A DNA stretch of 64,000 bases from Methylobacter sp. S3L5C (GCF_022788635.1 NZ_CP076024.1:3100001-3164000), one strand, 5' to 3'; shown: positions 43,742 to 54,500, counted from the stretch's first letter. Translations and numbers: made by a program. Notes: a model not told the origin generated them from the letters alone.

Positions 43742-44323
43742 TTATGCCAGTTTTTGCAGACTACTTTTTGCGGTTGCAATGTTGATTAATTTACTGACTT
43801 CATGGGCAGTATTATCTGATACATTGGGCAATGCAGAGAATTCAGCAACGCCGGTAGTTACTTCAACAGCCAGATCTTTGTGCGCTTTGATATGCTCCAG
43901 GATTTCATGCTTTACTTGTGCAGCAATTTCCTCGGCTTTTTTCAAGGGCGAACCCGGCATGGCAATAAGAAAATCCTGATTATCCATTCTCGCTGCAATA
44001 TCAACACCCAGTCTGATATTTTCTTTAAAGCAGTCGACGACGCTACGTAATAGAGCCTCCATTTCATAAGCCGGTAAAGGGTTACCGGATTTAAAATCTT
44101 TTAAGCTGATAAAAAGAATGGAAAAAGGAAAGCCGTTACGTTTGGAGTTATCCACTTTTTCCTGTAGGCGGCCCAACATGGTTTCTTTGGTGATTAATTG
44201 TGTTATCGGATCTAAATCAATATGTTCTTTATCCCAGGTTTCTTGGGCTTCCAGTCTAAGTACGTTGATAATGCCTAATGAGCAGGCCAGTAATAATCCA
44301 AGTATCCAGGTAAAATACCACAT
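43742..44323 (-). CDS. cydX: CydX fused to a degenerate GGDEF domain
   Basis: The first 28 residues (MWYFTWILGLLLACSLGIIN, then VLRLEAQE) match E. coli CydX (MWYFAWILGTLLACSFGVIT and ALALEHVE) at most positions; CydX is a single-helix subunit needed for stable, active cytochrome bd-I. The frame continues unbroken into a GGDEF-like domain (about 37-193): DPITQLITKETMLGRLQE, FPFSILFISLKDFKSGN and TTGVAEFSALPN. The catalytic GGDEF loop is replaced by ARMDNQDFLIA (MDNQDF at 113-118), so diguanylate cyclase activity is unlikely. The helix should place the domain on the cytoplasmic side if CydX topology is kept, which is inference. It lies directly after cydB (gap 9 bp), where cydX normally sits. 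Confidence 0.85.
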   Translation of the reverse strand: MWYFTWILGLLLACSLGIINVLRLEAQETWDKEHIDLDPITQLITKETMLGRLQEKVDNSKRNGFPFSILFISLKDFKSGNPLPAYEMEALLRSVVDCFKENIRLGVDIAARMDNQDFLIAMPGSPLKKAEEIAAQVKHEILEHIKAHKDLAVEVTTGVAEFSALPNVSDNTAHEVSKLINIATAKSSLQKLA

Positions 44324-44332
44324 AATAATCTC

Positions 44333-45472
44333 CTAATAAGCGGTATGGTCGTTTTGATGAATGTGTTCTACCGTTATTTTGCCGCGCAACACACGGAACA
44401 CCCAAGTGGTGTAAGTAATAACAACAGGCAAAAGAATCACCGTCACCCAGAACATGATTTTTAAGGTACCAAGGCTGGAACTGGCATCCCATATGGTTAA
44501 AGAGCTGTTGATGGCAGAACTTGACGGTATCAGAAAAGGAAACATGGACACGCCGGCGGTTAAAATAACGGCGGCCAAGGTTAATGAGCTGGTTATAAAT
44601 GCCAAACCCGGACGCCCGATTGTTGATAGCGCCATGGTTAATGCTCCAGCACAAAATGCCAAGCCGGGAACCGCCCACAACAGCGGATAATGCGCATAGT
44701 TATCCAGCCATAAGCCCGTTTCTTTATTGACTATTTTTGCCAGTGGGTTAGATGGTGCGTTAGGTAAAACGTCACTGCTGATCTGGTAGCCATCAATATT
44801 GGCAATCCAGATGCCCGCCAGAGCAAAAATGACCAGTGTTATTATGGCAAAAATAGCGACTACTTTTTTACAACGACGATTAATATCGCCGGTGGTCTTG
44901 ATTTGTAAAAATACTGCACCGTGCATAACTATCATGGATAAGCTAACAAGCCCGGCTGCCAAGGCAAACGGGTTTAATAAGGCCCAGAATGAACCGGTGT
45001 AAAAAATACGCATATCGTTGTCAAAATAAAACGGTACACCTTTTAATAAATTGCCAAAGGCCACGCCAAAAATTAACGCAGGGACAAAGCCACCGACAAA
45101 CAAGGCGATATCCCAGTTGTTGCGCCATTTTTGGCTGGGTAATTTACTCCGGTAATCAAAGCCTATCGGCCGCATAAATAACGCAAACAAGGTTAACAGC
45201 AAGGCAAAATAAAATCCTGAAAATGCCACGGAATAGGCTACGGGCCAGGCTGCAAATAAGGACGCGCCGGCAGTGACAAACCAAACCTGATTACCTTCCC
45301 AGGTAGCGCCGATAGAGTTAATAATCACACGGCGTTCGGTATCATTTTTACCTAAAAAAGGTAGCAAGATGGCGACGCCCAGGTCAAAGCCGCCGGTAAT
45401 GGCAAAGCCGATCAATAAGGCACCTAAAAATCCCCACCAGATCAAGCGCATGGTTTCATAATCAAACATCAT
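44333..45472 (-). CDS. cydB: Cytochrome bd-I ubiquinol oxidase subunit II
   Basis: The 379-residue polytopic protein has eight to nine membrane helices. CydB hallmarks are the N-terminal ETMRLIWWGFLGALLIGFAI, TGGFDLGVAILLPFLGKND, and the GATWEGNQVWFVTAGASLFA and AWPVAYSVAFSGFY block. Together with CydA and CydX it forms the quinol oxidase that reduces oxygen at low concentration. It overlaps cydA by 4 bp. Confidence 0.95.
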   Translation of the reverse strand: MMFDYETMRLIWWGFLGALLIGFAITGGFDLGVAILLPFLGKNDTERRVIINSIGATWEGNQVWFVTAGASLFAAWPVAYSVAFSGFYFALLLTLFALFMRPIGFDYRSKLPSQKWRNNWDIALFVGGFVPALIFGVAFGNLLKGVPFYFDNDMRIFYTGSFWALLNPFALAAGLVSLSMIVMHGAVFLQIKTTGDINRRCKKVVAIFAIITLVIFALAGIWIANIDGYQISSDVLPNAPSNPLAKIVNKETGLWLDNYAHYPLLWAVPGLAFCAGALTMALSTIGRPGLAFITSSLTLAAVILTAGVSMFPFLIPSSSAINSSLTIWDASSSLGTLKIMFWVTVILLPVVITYTTWVFRVLRGKITVEHIHQNDHTAY

Positions 45473-47031
45473 GGTGTGACTCCTGAAGCAATTTCAAAAT
45501 GGTAACGGCCTTTATGCAGGCTGCTGGGGCCTAACTTGATAAATTTAAGCATCAAGAACATTTCGATGACCAAAAATACCGTATATAAGCCGATATAACC
45601 AGCCAGGCTAAGATATAAATCCAGTTCGGTTAAGGAGGATGCACTTAAAAAGGTCGGTAAAATTTCTGCAATTGTCCAGGGTTGTCGGCCAAATTCGGCG
45701 ACAAACCAACCCATTTCGCAGGCAATCCAGGGTAACGGCATCATCAAAAGACTGGCACGTAATAACCAGGTTTGCCGGCATTTTCGAATGGAACTGGCAA
45801 TAACGGCCATAACAAATATCACCAGCATAATAAAGCCGCAAACGACCATGATCCGAAAGGTCCAGAATAACGGTACGACTCTGGGCAGCGAATATTGTGC
45901 GGCCGACTCTATTTGTGCCTCAGTCGCATCAACGACCTTATCCGTATAACGTTTGAGTAACAAGCCATAGCCCAGGTCTTGTTTATAGCGGTCAAATTCT
46001 GCCAGGGTAATTGCATTCCTGTTACCGGCTCTTATTGTTTGCAACGCGGCGTAAGCTTTGATGCCCTCACGTACCCGTAAACGATTTTTTTCCAGAATTT
46101 CCGATAATCCGGTGATGGGTTCATCAATAGAGCGCGTACCGATCAGGCCAAGTACCCAGGGAATTTTTACCGCATAACGTGTTTCCATGGTTTCCTGATC
46201 AGGAATACCGATTACGGTAAATGCTGCCGGCGGTAGTTCGGTGTGCCATTCGGCTTCAATCGCAGCGAGTTTGGCTTTTTGTACCTCGCCATCGGTATAG
46301 CCACTTTCATCACCTAAAATAATGACTGACAAGACGGCGGCCAGACCAAAACCTGCCGCAATGGTATAAGAGCGTTGTGCAAAAGCGGCATCACGACCTT
46401 TTAACATGTAATAAGCACTGATGCCGAGTACAAAAGCAGAGGCAGTTGTGTAACCTGCAGCAACGGTATGAACAAATTTAACCTGGGCAGACGGATTAAA
46501 TAACAGCGAGCCAAAGCTGGAAAGTTCCATGCGCATGGTTTCATAATTAAAGTCGGCGCCGACCGGATTTTGCATCCAGCCATTAGCGACCAGAATCCAT
46601 AATGCGGATAAATTGGAGCCTAAAGCCACCAGCCAGGTCACTGTCAAATGTTGGCCTTTACCGAGTTTATCCCAGCCAAAGAAAAACAGGCCGACAAAAG
46701 TCGATTCCAGAAAAAATGCCATCAAGCCTTCAATGGCCAGCGGCGCACCAAAAACATCACCGACATAATGTGAAAAGTAGGACCAGTTCATGCCAAATTG
46801 AAATTCCATGGTCAAGCCGGTCGTCACGCCCAAGGCAAAATTTATCCCGAATAATTTCCCCCAAAACTGGGTCATATCCTTGTAAATTTCTTTGCCGGTC
46901 ATGACATAGGTTGATTCCATAATCGCCAGTAAAAACGATAAGCCCAAGGTCAAAGGAACAAACAAAAAATGGTATAAAGAGGTTACTGCAAATTGCCAAC
47001 GAGATAAATCAACGACGGCTTCTGAAATCAT
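45469..47031 (-). CDS. cydA: Cytochrome bd-I ubiquinol oxidase subunit I
   Basis: The 520-residue subunit carries the haem ligands and quinol site. It shows SLYHFLFVPLTLGLSFLLAI at the N-terminus (the b595 ligand His) and a long Q-loop of the E. coli type: GDESGYTDGEVQKAKLAAIE and DLGYGLLLKRYTDKVVDATE. WFVAEFGRQPWTIAEILPT is near the C-terminus. The long loop and the neighbouring CydX part assign it to the bd-I class, as opposed to cyanide-insensitive CioAB. ATG 47031 has GGGGAAG upstream; the start at 47094 lacks one. The divergent SQR gene shares the 365-bp upstream region. Confidence 0.95.
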   Translation of the reverse strand: MISEAVVDLSRWQFAVTSLYHFLFVPLTLGLSFLLAIMESTYVMTGKEIYKDMTQFWGKLFGINFALGVTTGLTMEFQFGMNWSYFSHYVGDVFGAPLAIEGLMAFFLESTFVGLFFFGWDKLGKGQHLTVTWLVALGSNLSALWILVANGWMQNPVGADFNYETMRMELSSFGSLLFNPSAQVKFVHTVAAGYTTASAFVLGISAYYMLKGRDAAFAQRSYTIAAGFGLAAVLSVIILGDESGYTDGEVQKAKLAAIEAEWHTELPPAAFTVIGIPDQETMETRYAVKIPWVLGLIGTRSIDEPITGLSEILEKNRLRVREGIKAYAALQTIRAGNRNAITLAEFDRYKQDLGYGLLLKRYTDKVVDATEAQIESAAQYSLPRVVPLFWTFRIMVVCGFIMLVIFVMAVIASSIRKCRQTWLLRASLLMMPLPWIACEMGWFVAEFGRQPWTIAEILPTFLSASSLTELDLYLSLAGYIGLYTVFLVIEMFLMLKFIKLGPSSLHKGRYHFEIASGVTP

Positions 47032-47160
47032 AAACTTCCCCTGTGAGTTGCCGTTCTGTAAGCCAGAACCTGAGGTAAACAACAGTAAATACAAAGTAAA
47101 TCAACACGTTTTGTGTGTAAATTAAATGTCTTGTTAAAAGCATACTTTTTGTCCGGGTTT

Positions 47161-47194
47161 ACCCTGACTAATTAGTATTGTATGCTAGGGTTAA
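47161..47194. promoter_or_regulatory. Nested inverted repeats between cydA and sqr
   Basis: TTTACCCT ... AGGGTTAA are inverted arms (7 of 8), enclosing a perfect ACTAATTAGT palindrome at 47167-47176. The site lies in the shared control region of the divergent cydA and SQR genes. It may be an operator for one or both; no regulator is identified. Confidence 0.4.
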
Positions 47195-47396
47195 TTTATG
47201 TTATTGTCTAGCAATATTAACAAATACTAATATATATTTTTGCTTTCACGGTGCCTTTATCTGATCAAGTGCAGGTTAATGATTTTTTCGTTGTTCAGGG
47301 TATGTGCCGATTCACTTTAATGGGGATGTCAATTGACAGCACGTCAATTGAAAAATGTAACGCACGTAGTAATAACTATAAATAAGGAGAATAATC

Positions 47397-48677
47397 ATGG
47401 CTCGTATTGTAATTTTAGGTGCCGGTATTGGTGGCGTACCAATGGCTTATGAAATGAAGGAAACCGTAGGAAAAAAACACGATGTTATTGTGATTTCCGA
47501 CTCACCTACTTTTCATTTTGTACCTTCAAATCCTTGGGTTCCACCACGATGGCGAACACCGGAAGACTTAAAGATTGAGTTGGCGCCGGTGATGAAAAAG
47601 AAAGGTATTGAATTCATTCAAAAAGCGGCAGAAAAAGTTGATCCGTTTAATAATCAGGTTCAGTTGGTCGATGGTTCAGCCGTTGCTTACGACTTTTTGA
47701 TTATAGCGACAGGACCGCGACTGGCCTTTGATGAAATTCCCGGCTTGGGACCTGACGGTTTTACTTCATCCGTCTGTCATGTTGACCATGCCGCTGTGGC
47801 TGCAGAAGATTGGGACAGATTTATGGAGAATCCGGGGCCGATTGTTATCGGTGCAGTACAAGGAGCTTCTTGCTATGGTCCTGCGTATGAATACTTAATG
47901 ATTATGGAAACGGAATTACGCAATAAAAAAGTACGCGATAAAGTACCGATGACTTTTGTTACCTCAGAACCTTATATCGGCCATTTAGGTTTAGGGGGTG
48001 TTGGCGATACTAAAGGTTTGATGGAAAGTGCCTTGCGTGAGAAGTCCATTAAATGGATAACGAATGCCAAGGTCGATAAAGTTGAATCCGGCATGATGTT
48101 TGTAACTGAAGTTGATGAAGACGGCAACGACAAGAAAAAACATGAGCTGCCTTTTAAGCATTCAATGATGCTGCCGGCCTTTACCGGCGTTGATGCGGTG
48201 CGTCATGTCGGTGTTGAAGGGCTGGTCAATCCGCGCGGCTTTGTGTTGGTGGATGAGCACCAGCGTAACGCAACATTTAAAAATATCTATTCCGTTGGTG
48301 TTTGTATTGCCATTCCGCCAATAGAAAAGACACCCGTGCCGGTCGGTGTTCCAAAAACCGGTTATATGATTGAATCAATGGTGACTACCACCGCACACAA
48401 TATTGCCGATGAACTGGCAGGTAAAGAACCAACACATGTAGCCACATGGAATGCTTTGTGCCTGGCTGATTTTGGTGATTCCGGAGTGGCTTTTCTGGCT
48501 ATGCCCCAAATTCCTCCGCGTAACACAACTTGGTCTGCGGAAGGTAAATGGGTGCATCTGGCTAAAATCGGTTTCGAGAAGTACTTCATGCGTAAAATAC
48601 GCAAAGGTATCAGTGAGCCTTATTATGAAAAGTTAATGCTCAAATTAATGGGCGTAGTACGCATAAAAGGTGAATAA
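47397..48677 (+). CDS. sqr: Type I-like sulfide:quinone oxidoreductase
   Basis: The 426-residue membrane-associated flavoprotein has an N-terminal FAD motif ([15 protein letters not shown], about 6-20). Three cysteines sit at the positions known to be catalytic in Acidithiobacillus ferrooxidans SQR: about 127 ([10 protein letters not shown]), 159 ([11 protein letters not shown]) and 355 ([11 protein letters not shown]). It ends in a helical, membrane-facing tail. It oxidises sulfide to polysulfur and passes electrons to quinone, which the neighbouring cytochrome bd could reoxidise. AAGGAG precedes the ATG. The DUF2892 gene follows after 1 bp. It is the better of two SQR-type genes in the window. 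Confidence 0.88.
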   Translation: MARIVILGAGIGGVPMAYEMKETVGKKHDVIVISDSPTFHFVPSNPWVPPRWRTPEDLKIELAPVMKKKGIEFIQKAAEKVDPFNNQVQLVDGSAVAYDFLIIATGPRLAFDEIPGLGPDGFTSSVCHVDHAAVAAEDWDRFMENPGPIVIGAVQGASCYGPAYEYLMIMETELRNKKVRDKVPMTFVTSEPYIGHLGLGGVGDTKGLMESALREKSIKWITNAKVDKVESGMMFVTEVDEDGNDKKKHELPFKHSMMLPAFTGVDAVRHVGVEGLVNPRGFVLVDEHQRNATFKNIYSVGVCIAIPPIEKTPVPVGVPKTGYMIESMVTTTAHNIADELAGKEPTHVATWNALCLADFGDSGVAFLAMPQIPPRNTTWSAEGKWVHLAKIGFEKYFMRKIRKGISEPYYEKLMLKLMGVVRIKGE

Positions 48678-48678
48678 G

Positions 48679-48879
48679 ATGAGTATTGATAGAATCGTGT
48701 TTGCTGTTGCCGGCAGTTTTATCCTGATCAGTTTGTTGCTGGCACATTATCATTCTGATTTGTGGCTATGGTTTACGGCTTTTGTTGGCGCTAATTTGTT
48801 GCAATCAGCCTTTACGGGGTTTTGTCCGATGGCAATGCTGCTTAAAAAGTTGGGTGTCAAGCCGGGTTGTGCTTTCTGA
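48679..48879 (+). CDS. DUF2892 (YgaP-like) small membrane protein
   Basis: The 66-residue product has two hydrophobic segments ([18 protein letters not shown] and [20 protein letters not shown]) and the conserved end [18 protein letters not shown]. This is the DUF2892 fold, seen fused to rhodanese in YgaP. It starts 1 bp after the SQR stop. A role in handling SQR-derived sulfur at the membrane is inferred; the two cysteines are the notable residues. Confidence 0.85.
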   Translation: MSIDRIVFAVAGSFILISLLLAHYHSDLWLWFTAFVGANLLQSAFTGFCPMAMLLKKLGVKPGCAF

Positions 48880-48922
48880 TTACGTACAGTTTTATATAAG
48901 TTTTCGGCGAAAAACACGGTTA

Positions 48923-48996
48923 TATTTTTCACCACGAAGACACGAAGAGAAACATGATCCTTCGTGCTCTTCGTGCCTTCGTGGTGAATAAAAAAT
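48923..48996. repeat. Imperfect inverted repeat of CACGAAG type
   Basis: TTTTTCACCACGAAG-ACACGAAGAG (from 48926) is nearly complementary to CTCTTCGTGCCTTCGTGGTGAATAAAAA (to about 48994), with a 15-nt loop. It lies between the DUF2892 and TolC genes. It is a long hairpin, possibly a dispersed repeat or RNA stabiliser. Confidence 0.6.
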
Positions 48997-49034
48997 ATCA
49001 ACAGACTTTTAACAGGTATTGTTAAACCTGACAC

Positions 49035-50450
49035 ATGTACGTGAAGATTATGCTTAAAATAATAAAAAACAGTTTGGCATTAAGTCTGTTACCGGTACTG
49101 TTGCTATCAGGCTTGTCGTCAGTCGTAGCCGATCCTGTTACTAAAAGTGCTGTCGATAAAGCGACGCCGGAAAAATTAACCAGCCAATCTTTTACGCTGG
49201 ATCAGGCCATTGACTATGCAATCGCCAATAATCCTGACTTGCAAATCGCCATTGAACGCATCAATCAGGCTCAAGCCCAATTAGGTGTGGCACTGTCTGC
49301 ATTCTATCCGCAAGTAACGGCCAGAGTGGGTTATGAAACATCCAACAATCCGGCTCAGGTCTTTTCGATGATTGTCTCGCAAAGAGATTTTGAACCCAAT
49401 AACATCAATTATATTAATAATCCGGGTTACCGACAAAATTTTCGTCCTGAAATCATAGGAAAACTGTCGCTGTTCCGTGGTGGTCAGGATTATCAAAATA
49501 GTAAAGCGGCGGAGTTGGGCATAGACGCTGCCGAGTTTGAGCGCTCAACCGTTCATAACGCCTTGATTGAAGCGGTAACGGCTTCTTATTATGCTTATTT
49601 GGCCTCTATAGAAGCGCAAAAAGTCGCCCAGGACTCTATTTCCGCAATCACCAGTGAGTTAAATCAAACAAAACGACAGTACGAAGCCGGAACCGTACTT
49701 AAATCAGATGTATTATCACTGGAAGTAAAATTGGCTGAAGTAGAGGATGCCAAAATCAGGGCAACCAACGGTATTGAATTATCCAAAGCCGGAATCGCCA
49801 ACTTGCTGGGCTTGTCCAGTTATCAAGCTTTTACGGTCGCACCGTCAGCTTCGCTGTTAACCAAGCCCAAGTTGACAGGATCGTTTAATGATTTGCTTGA
49901 ACTTGCCATGACGCAGCGTCCTGAAGTAAAAGCTGCCGCCAAACAAGTAGAAATTAGTTTACGCAAGTTAAAAAGTGAGCAGGGCGCTTATTTACCCAAG
50001 GCCGATGCTTATGTCAGTTACGGGCAAAATAGCCAAGCGCCCGGATTTTCCGGTAACAAAGATAATGTTACCGCTGGCGTTACTGTCGAAATGGATTTGT
50101 TTTCAGGATTTAGTACCCAACAACGGGTTAGTGCGGCAGAGCGAAAAGCCGCCGAAGTTAGGGAAATAGAAAGAAAAACCAGGCTGGGTATTGAGCAGGA
50201 AGTAAAAATTGCCTATTTAAAATTGCAGGAAGGTTTGGCGCGTTTGCGTGTTACCGAAGTCTCGGTGCTCGCCGCCGACGAGGCCTTACGGCTGGTAAAT
50301 GAAGAAAGACGCGCTGAAGTGGTTACGGTCACCCGTTATATCGAATCGGAAGTTGCCAGAAATAAAGCGCAATCGAATACTATCGCAGCGCATTACGATG
50401 CCCTGAGTGCAGAAGCGGCATTAAAAAAAGCGGTCGGCGACTGGAAATAA
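49035..50450 (+). CDS. TolC-family outer-membrane efflux protein
   Basis: The 471-residue protein has a signal peptide (about 10-33, NSLALSLLPVLLLSGLSSVV) and two TolC repeats with the FTLDQAIDYAIANNPDLQIA opening (about 52-72) and a second coiled-coil half from about 285. It would form the outer-membrane channel of a tripartite pump. The start is uncertain (ATG 49035 or 49050, no clear ribosome binding site). It precedes the adaptor by 49 bp and the pump gene, so it is the first gene of the operon. Confidence 0.88.
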   Translation: MYVKIMLKIIKNSLALSLLPVLLLSGLSSVVADPVTKSAVDKATPEKLTSQSFTLDQAIDYAIANNPDLQIAIERINQAQAQLGVALSAFYPQVTARVGYETSNNPAQVFSMIVSQRDFEPNNINYINNPGYRQNFRPEIIGKLSLFRGGQDYQNSKAAELGIDAAEFERSTVHNALIEAVTASYYAYLASIEAQKVAQDSISAITSELNQTKRQYEAGTVLKSDVLSLEVKLAEVEDAKIRATNGIELSKAGIANLLGLSSYQAFTVAPSASLLTKPKLTGSFNDLLELAMTQRPEVKAAAKQVEISLRKLKSEQGAYLPKADAYVSYGQNSQAPGFSGNKDNVTAGVTVEMDLFSGFSTQQRVSAAERKAAEVREIERKTRLGIEQEVKIAYLKLQEGLARLRVTEVSVLAADEALRLVNEERRAEVVTVTRYIESEVARNKAQSNTIAAHYDALSAEAALKKAVGDWK

Positions 50451-50499
50451 CAGCGATTTTTCGTAGCCCCAATGATTTATCCAAAATACAGGAGTTCTC

Positions 50500-51585
50500 A
50501 TGTCACAACCTGAACACAAAAACCGTAACAAAATTATCGCTATTGCCATCGCCGTTTTAGCCTTGATTTTGTTGCTGCTTTACATTCAAGGGACTTTTGT
50601 CAGTAAAGTATCGCCCGGCTTAAGCCCACTGGTTAACGATGTAAATACCCCCAAAAGCGAAACTGCCGTGGTTGAAAAAAAACAGGTTGACGATATTCTT
50701 AACTGGCCTGGCACGGTAAGATCAAGAATCGTGGCTAATATTGCTCCCAAAATGACAGCCCGCATTATCGAGATTAAGGTTCATGCCAGCGATAAAGTTA
50801 AAAAAGGCGAGGTGATTGCCATTCTGGATGAGCGTGATATCAGGGCGCAGGAAAATGTCGCCCTTGCCGCACTTGCCGGTGCAACTGCGCAAGCCGGTCG
50901 TGCCAAAGCAGACGAGCAACGGATCAAAAGCTTGTACAGTAAAGAAGCTGCAACCCGTGAAAATTTTGATGCCGTCGTCGCCCGTGCAAAAGAGGCGCAA
51001 GCGGCAGTCAGTCAGGCAACCAGTAAGCTAAGTGAAGTCAGAACCCATTTGGCTGATACGCTATTACTGGCACCATTTGATGGCACTGTTGTCAAGCGCC
51101 TTAAAGAGCCCGGTGACATGGGTTTGCCCGGTGTGCCGGTGGTCACATTACAGATACCACAAGGTTTAAGGCTTGAAGCCGACGTACCCGGCACTTGTGC
51201 CGTACGTTATCGTACGGGCATGGAGGTTAGGGTACTTATTGATACCTTGGGCCAAACGGTTACGGCTCAAGTCGACGAAATTAGTCCTGATGTTGACCCG
51301 CAAACCCGCACCCGATTGATTAAAATTGCCTTGCCGGCAATGGCAGGTTTGCAAGCGGGATCTTTTGGTTGGCTGGAACAAGCTTGCGGCCAACATGACG
51401 CTTTATTGATTCCCGTCAGCGCAGTGCAGCAGATTGGTCAACTGGAAGTGGTTACGGTCTGGTCAGAAGGCCGGCAGCTTATGCGCCATATCAGAACAGC
51501 CAAAACTTTTGGCAACAGGATTGAAGTTATTTCCGGTTTACACGCTGGTGAAATCGTCATCGTTAATCCACCGCAGGTACCATAA
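50500..51585 (+). CDS. RND efflux periplasmic adaptor (HlyD/AcrA-like)
   Basis: The 361-residue protein has an N-terminal anchor (about 11-30, IIAIAIAVLALILLLLYIQG). The adaptor core follows: barrel-sandwich hybrid segments ARIIEIKVHASDKVKKGEVI and LDERDIRAQENVALAALAGA, and a C-terminal beta-barrel part with VKRLKEPGDMGLPGVPVVTL. It bridges the RND pump and the TolC channel. GGAG lies upstream and its stop overlaps the pump start (TAATG). Confidence 0.88.
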   Translation: MSQPEHKNRNKIIAIAIAVLALILLLLYIQGTFVSKVSPGLSPLVNDVNTPKSETAVVEKKQVDDILNWPGTVRSRIVANIAPKMTARIIEIKVHASDKVKKGEVIAILDERDIRAQENVALAALAGATAQAGRAKADEQRIKSLYSKEAATRENFDAVVARAKEAQAAVSQATSKLSEVRTHLADTLLLAPFDGTVVKRLKEPGDMGLPGVPVVTLQIPQGLRLEADVPGTCAVRYRTGMEVRVLIDTLGQTVTAQVDEISPDVDPQTRTRLIKIALPAMAGLQAGSFGWLEQACGQHDALLIPVSAVQQIGQLEVVTVWSEGRQLMRHIRTAKTFGNRIEVISGLHAGEIVIVNPPQVP

Positions 51586-54500
51586 TGGACGAACTGCAAA
51601 ATCAAAAACCGAAACGTGGCTTGACGACCAAGATTGTCGAAATTTTTACCACCTCACAGTTATCCATTTTATTTCTGATTATTTCGCTGTTGGCTGGAGC
51701 TGCAGCACTGGTTCTTACACCACGTGAAGAAGATCCACAGATTGTCGTGCCGGTTATGGATGTGCTGATTGAATATCCGGGGGCTTCCAGCGAAGAAGTT
51801 GAAAAGCTGGTGTCGACACCGCTGGAGGTTTTGCTCAAACAAATTGAAGGTGTGGAATATGTCTATTCCATCTCCAAGCCCGGTGCGGCGATGGTTACCG
51901 TGCGTTATTTTGTCGGCCAGGATTTTGAAGACAGTCTGGTTAAAACCTGGGATCGGCTTATGTCCAACCAGAACCTTATTCCACCGGGGGTTACGCACTG
52001 GAAAGTAAGTCCTGTAGAAATTGATAACGTGCCTATCGTGTTACTGACACTTTCTGCACAGAATAATAATTATGATTCTATGGCATTACGCCGCATTGCC
52101 GATGAGCTGATTATTTCTCTAAGAAGTGTGGGCGATGTGGGTAAAAGTTGGGTGGTTGGCGGCGAACAACGCCAAGTCTCCATTTATGCCAACCCGGCCA
52201 GTCTTGCCGCGCATGGCGTAACGCTGATTGAAGTGACTCAGGCGCTGGCCAATGCCAATGTTAATTTGCAAGCGGGTAGCTTTGAAAGTAATAATCGTGA
52301 AATTTTACTGGAAGCCGGCCCGCATTTTAGTTCATCACCAGAAGTGGGCGCGACCGTTATAAAAAGTGTTGCCGGACGTCCTGTTTATCTGCGGGATGTG
52401 GCGCGTATTGAAGATGGCCCGGCAGATGTCGACCATTACACGCGTATCGGCTTTGGCCCTGCTGTCGATGAAATGCCTACGATTGGCAAAGCTACCGGTA
52501 ACCAGCCGCAAGTCGGGCAAGAACGGCCAATGGTCACTATTGCCGTTGCCAAACGTAAAGGCAGTAATGCCGTTCATGTTGCCGAAGCCGTTATTGCCAA
52601 CGCAGAAAAAATGCACGGCACGCTGATTCCCGAAGATGTTTTGTTAACCGTTACCCGTGATTATGGCGAAACCGCTAACGATAAAGTGAACGAACTGGTT
52701 AAACATTTAAGCTTTGCCATCGTCATTATCGTGGTGTTACTGGCTTTTTCGTTGGGGCTGAAAGAGTCATTTATTGTGTCCATTGCCGTACCGATGACCT
52801 TGGCGCTGACTTTGTTACTGGATTATATTTCCGGTTACACCATTAATCGCGTTACTCTGTTTGCCTTGATTCTATCGTTGGGCTTATTGGTGGATGATCC
52901 GATAGTGGATGTTGAAAATATCCACAGGCACTATAAATTACGCAAAGAATCACCGCTGGAAGCGCTATTGACGGCGGTCGATGAAGTCAGGCCGCCGACT
53001 ATTTTGGCGACTTTTACAGTGATTGTGTCATTTCTGCCGATGTTTTATATCACCGGCATGATGGGCCCCTATATGGCACCCATGGCTTTTAACGTGCCGA
53101 TCGCCATGATTGTCTCGTTAATTGTGGCTTTTACTGTCACTCCTTGGGCCAGCTTCAAACTACTGCAAAGCGAATATCACAAGCATAGCGACGAAGCACC
53201 GGAAGTACTCGAAAAAATCTTTATCTATCGGACCTATCGCGCGGCCCTGGGCCCGCTGCTAGCGACTCCGAGGCGTGCCAAATTATTTTTACTCATTGTG
53301 CTGATAGCCTTTGTAGGTTCAACCATGCTGGCTATTACTCGCGCCGTGCCGCTTAAATTATTGCCTTTTGATAATAAAAACGAATTGCAAATCATGATCG
53401 ATATGCCGCGTGGCTCAACCCTGGAAAAAACCGATGAAGTTGCGCGTGCCTTGGGTAGTTATTTGGCGACAGTCAATGAAGTGACTGATTATCAAACCTA
53501 TACCGGCCTTGCTGCACCGATGGATTTTAACGGCATGGTTCGCCATTATTATCTACGCAGTGGTGGTTATGTGGGTGAAGTCAGAATTAATTTATTAGCT
53601 AAAGATAAGCGCGAGCAACAGTCGCATGAAATCGCTTTACGCATTCGTTCTGACATAGAAAAAATTGGTAAGCAATACGGCGCCAACCTTAAAATTGTTG
53701 AAATTCCGCCAGGGCCACCGGTGCTTTCCGGTCTGGTTGCTGAAATCTATGGCCCGCCTGAAGCGACTATTGACAGTTTGATAGCAGTATCCAAGCGGGT
53801 TAGAGCCGATATGGAAAAAACCGAAGGCGTAGTCGATGTGGATGATTTTTCCGAAGCGCAGCATGATAAAGTGCATTTTCAGTTAAATCGGGAAAAAGCG
53901 GCCTTGTCGGGTGTCAGTGTTGCGCAAGTTGCAGAAACGCTGCGTATCGCTTTGGCGGGTCAAACTGTGGGTATCGTACATGCGGACAGAGAGCGCCAAC
54001 CCCTGGAAATTAACCTGCAATTACCGCGTGCGCTACGTTCATCTATTGCCGATTTATTGGCATTACGGGTAAAAATAGATCAAGGTGAACTAATACCCTT
54101 AAGTGAGCTAGGCACCGCTACCCTGGAAAACGAAGATCAGCCTATTTATCATAAAAATCTGCAACGGGTCAGTTACGTCATTGCCGAAATGGCAGGACGC
54201 AGTCCGGTAGAAGCCGTTTTTGATCTTAATGATACGTTTGCCGAACGCCCATTGCCGCCGGGTTATCGCGCCGAATTAGCGGGGGAGGGCGAATGGAAAA
54301 TTACTGTTGATGTCTTTCGTGACCTTGGACTTGCTTTTGCAGCCGCGTTAGTGATGATTTATGTTTTATTGGTCGGGCAAACCGGATCACTGACCGTACC
54401 ACTGGTTATGATGATCGCCATTCCCTTAACGGTGATTGGCATCATGCCGGGATTTTGGTTGCTGAACCAGTTTATGGCGACACCTGTTGCAGGTTATCCC

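Noticed and set aside
45469-47031. Cyanide-insensitive oxidase CioAB
   Set aside because: The long E. coli-type Q-loop and the CydX-like subunit point to bd-I.
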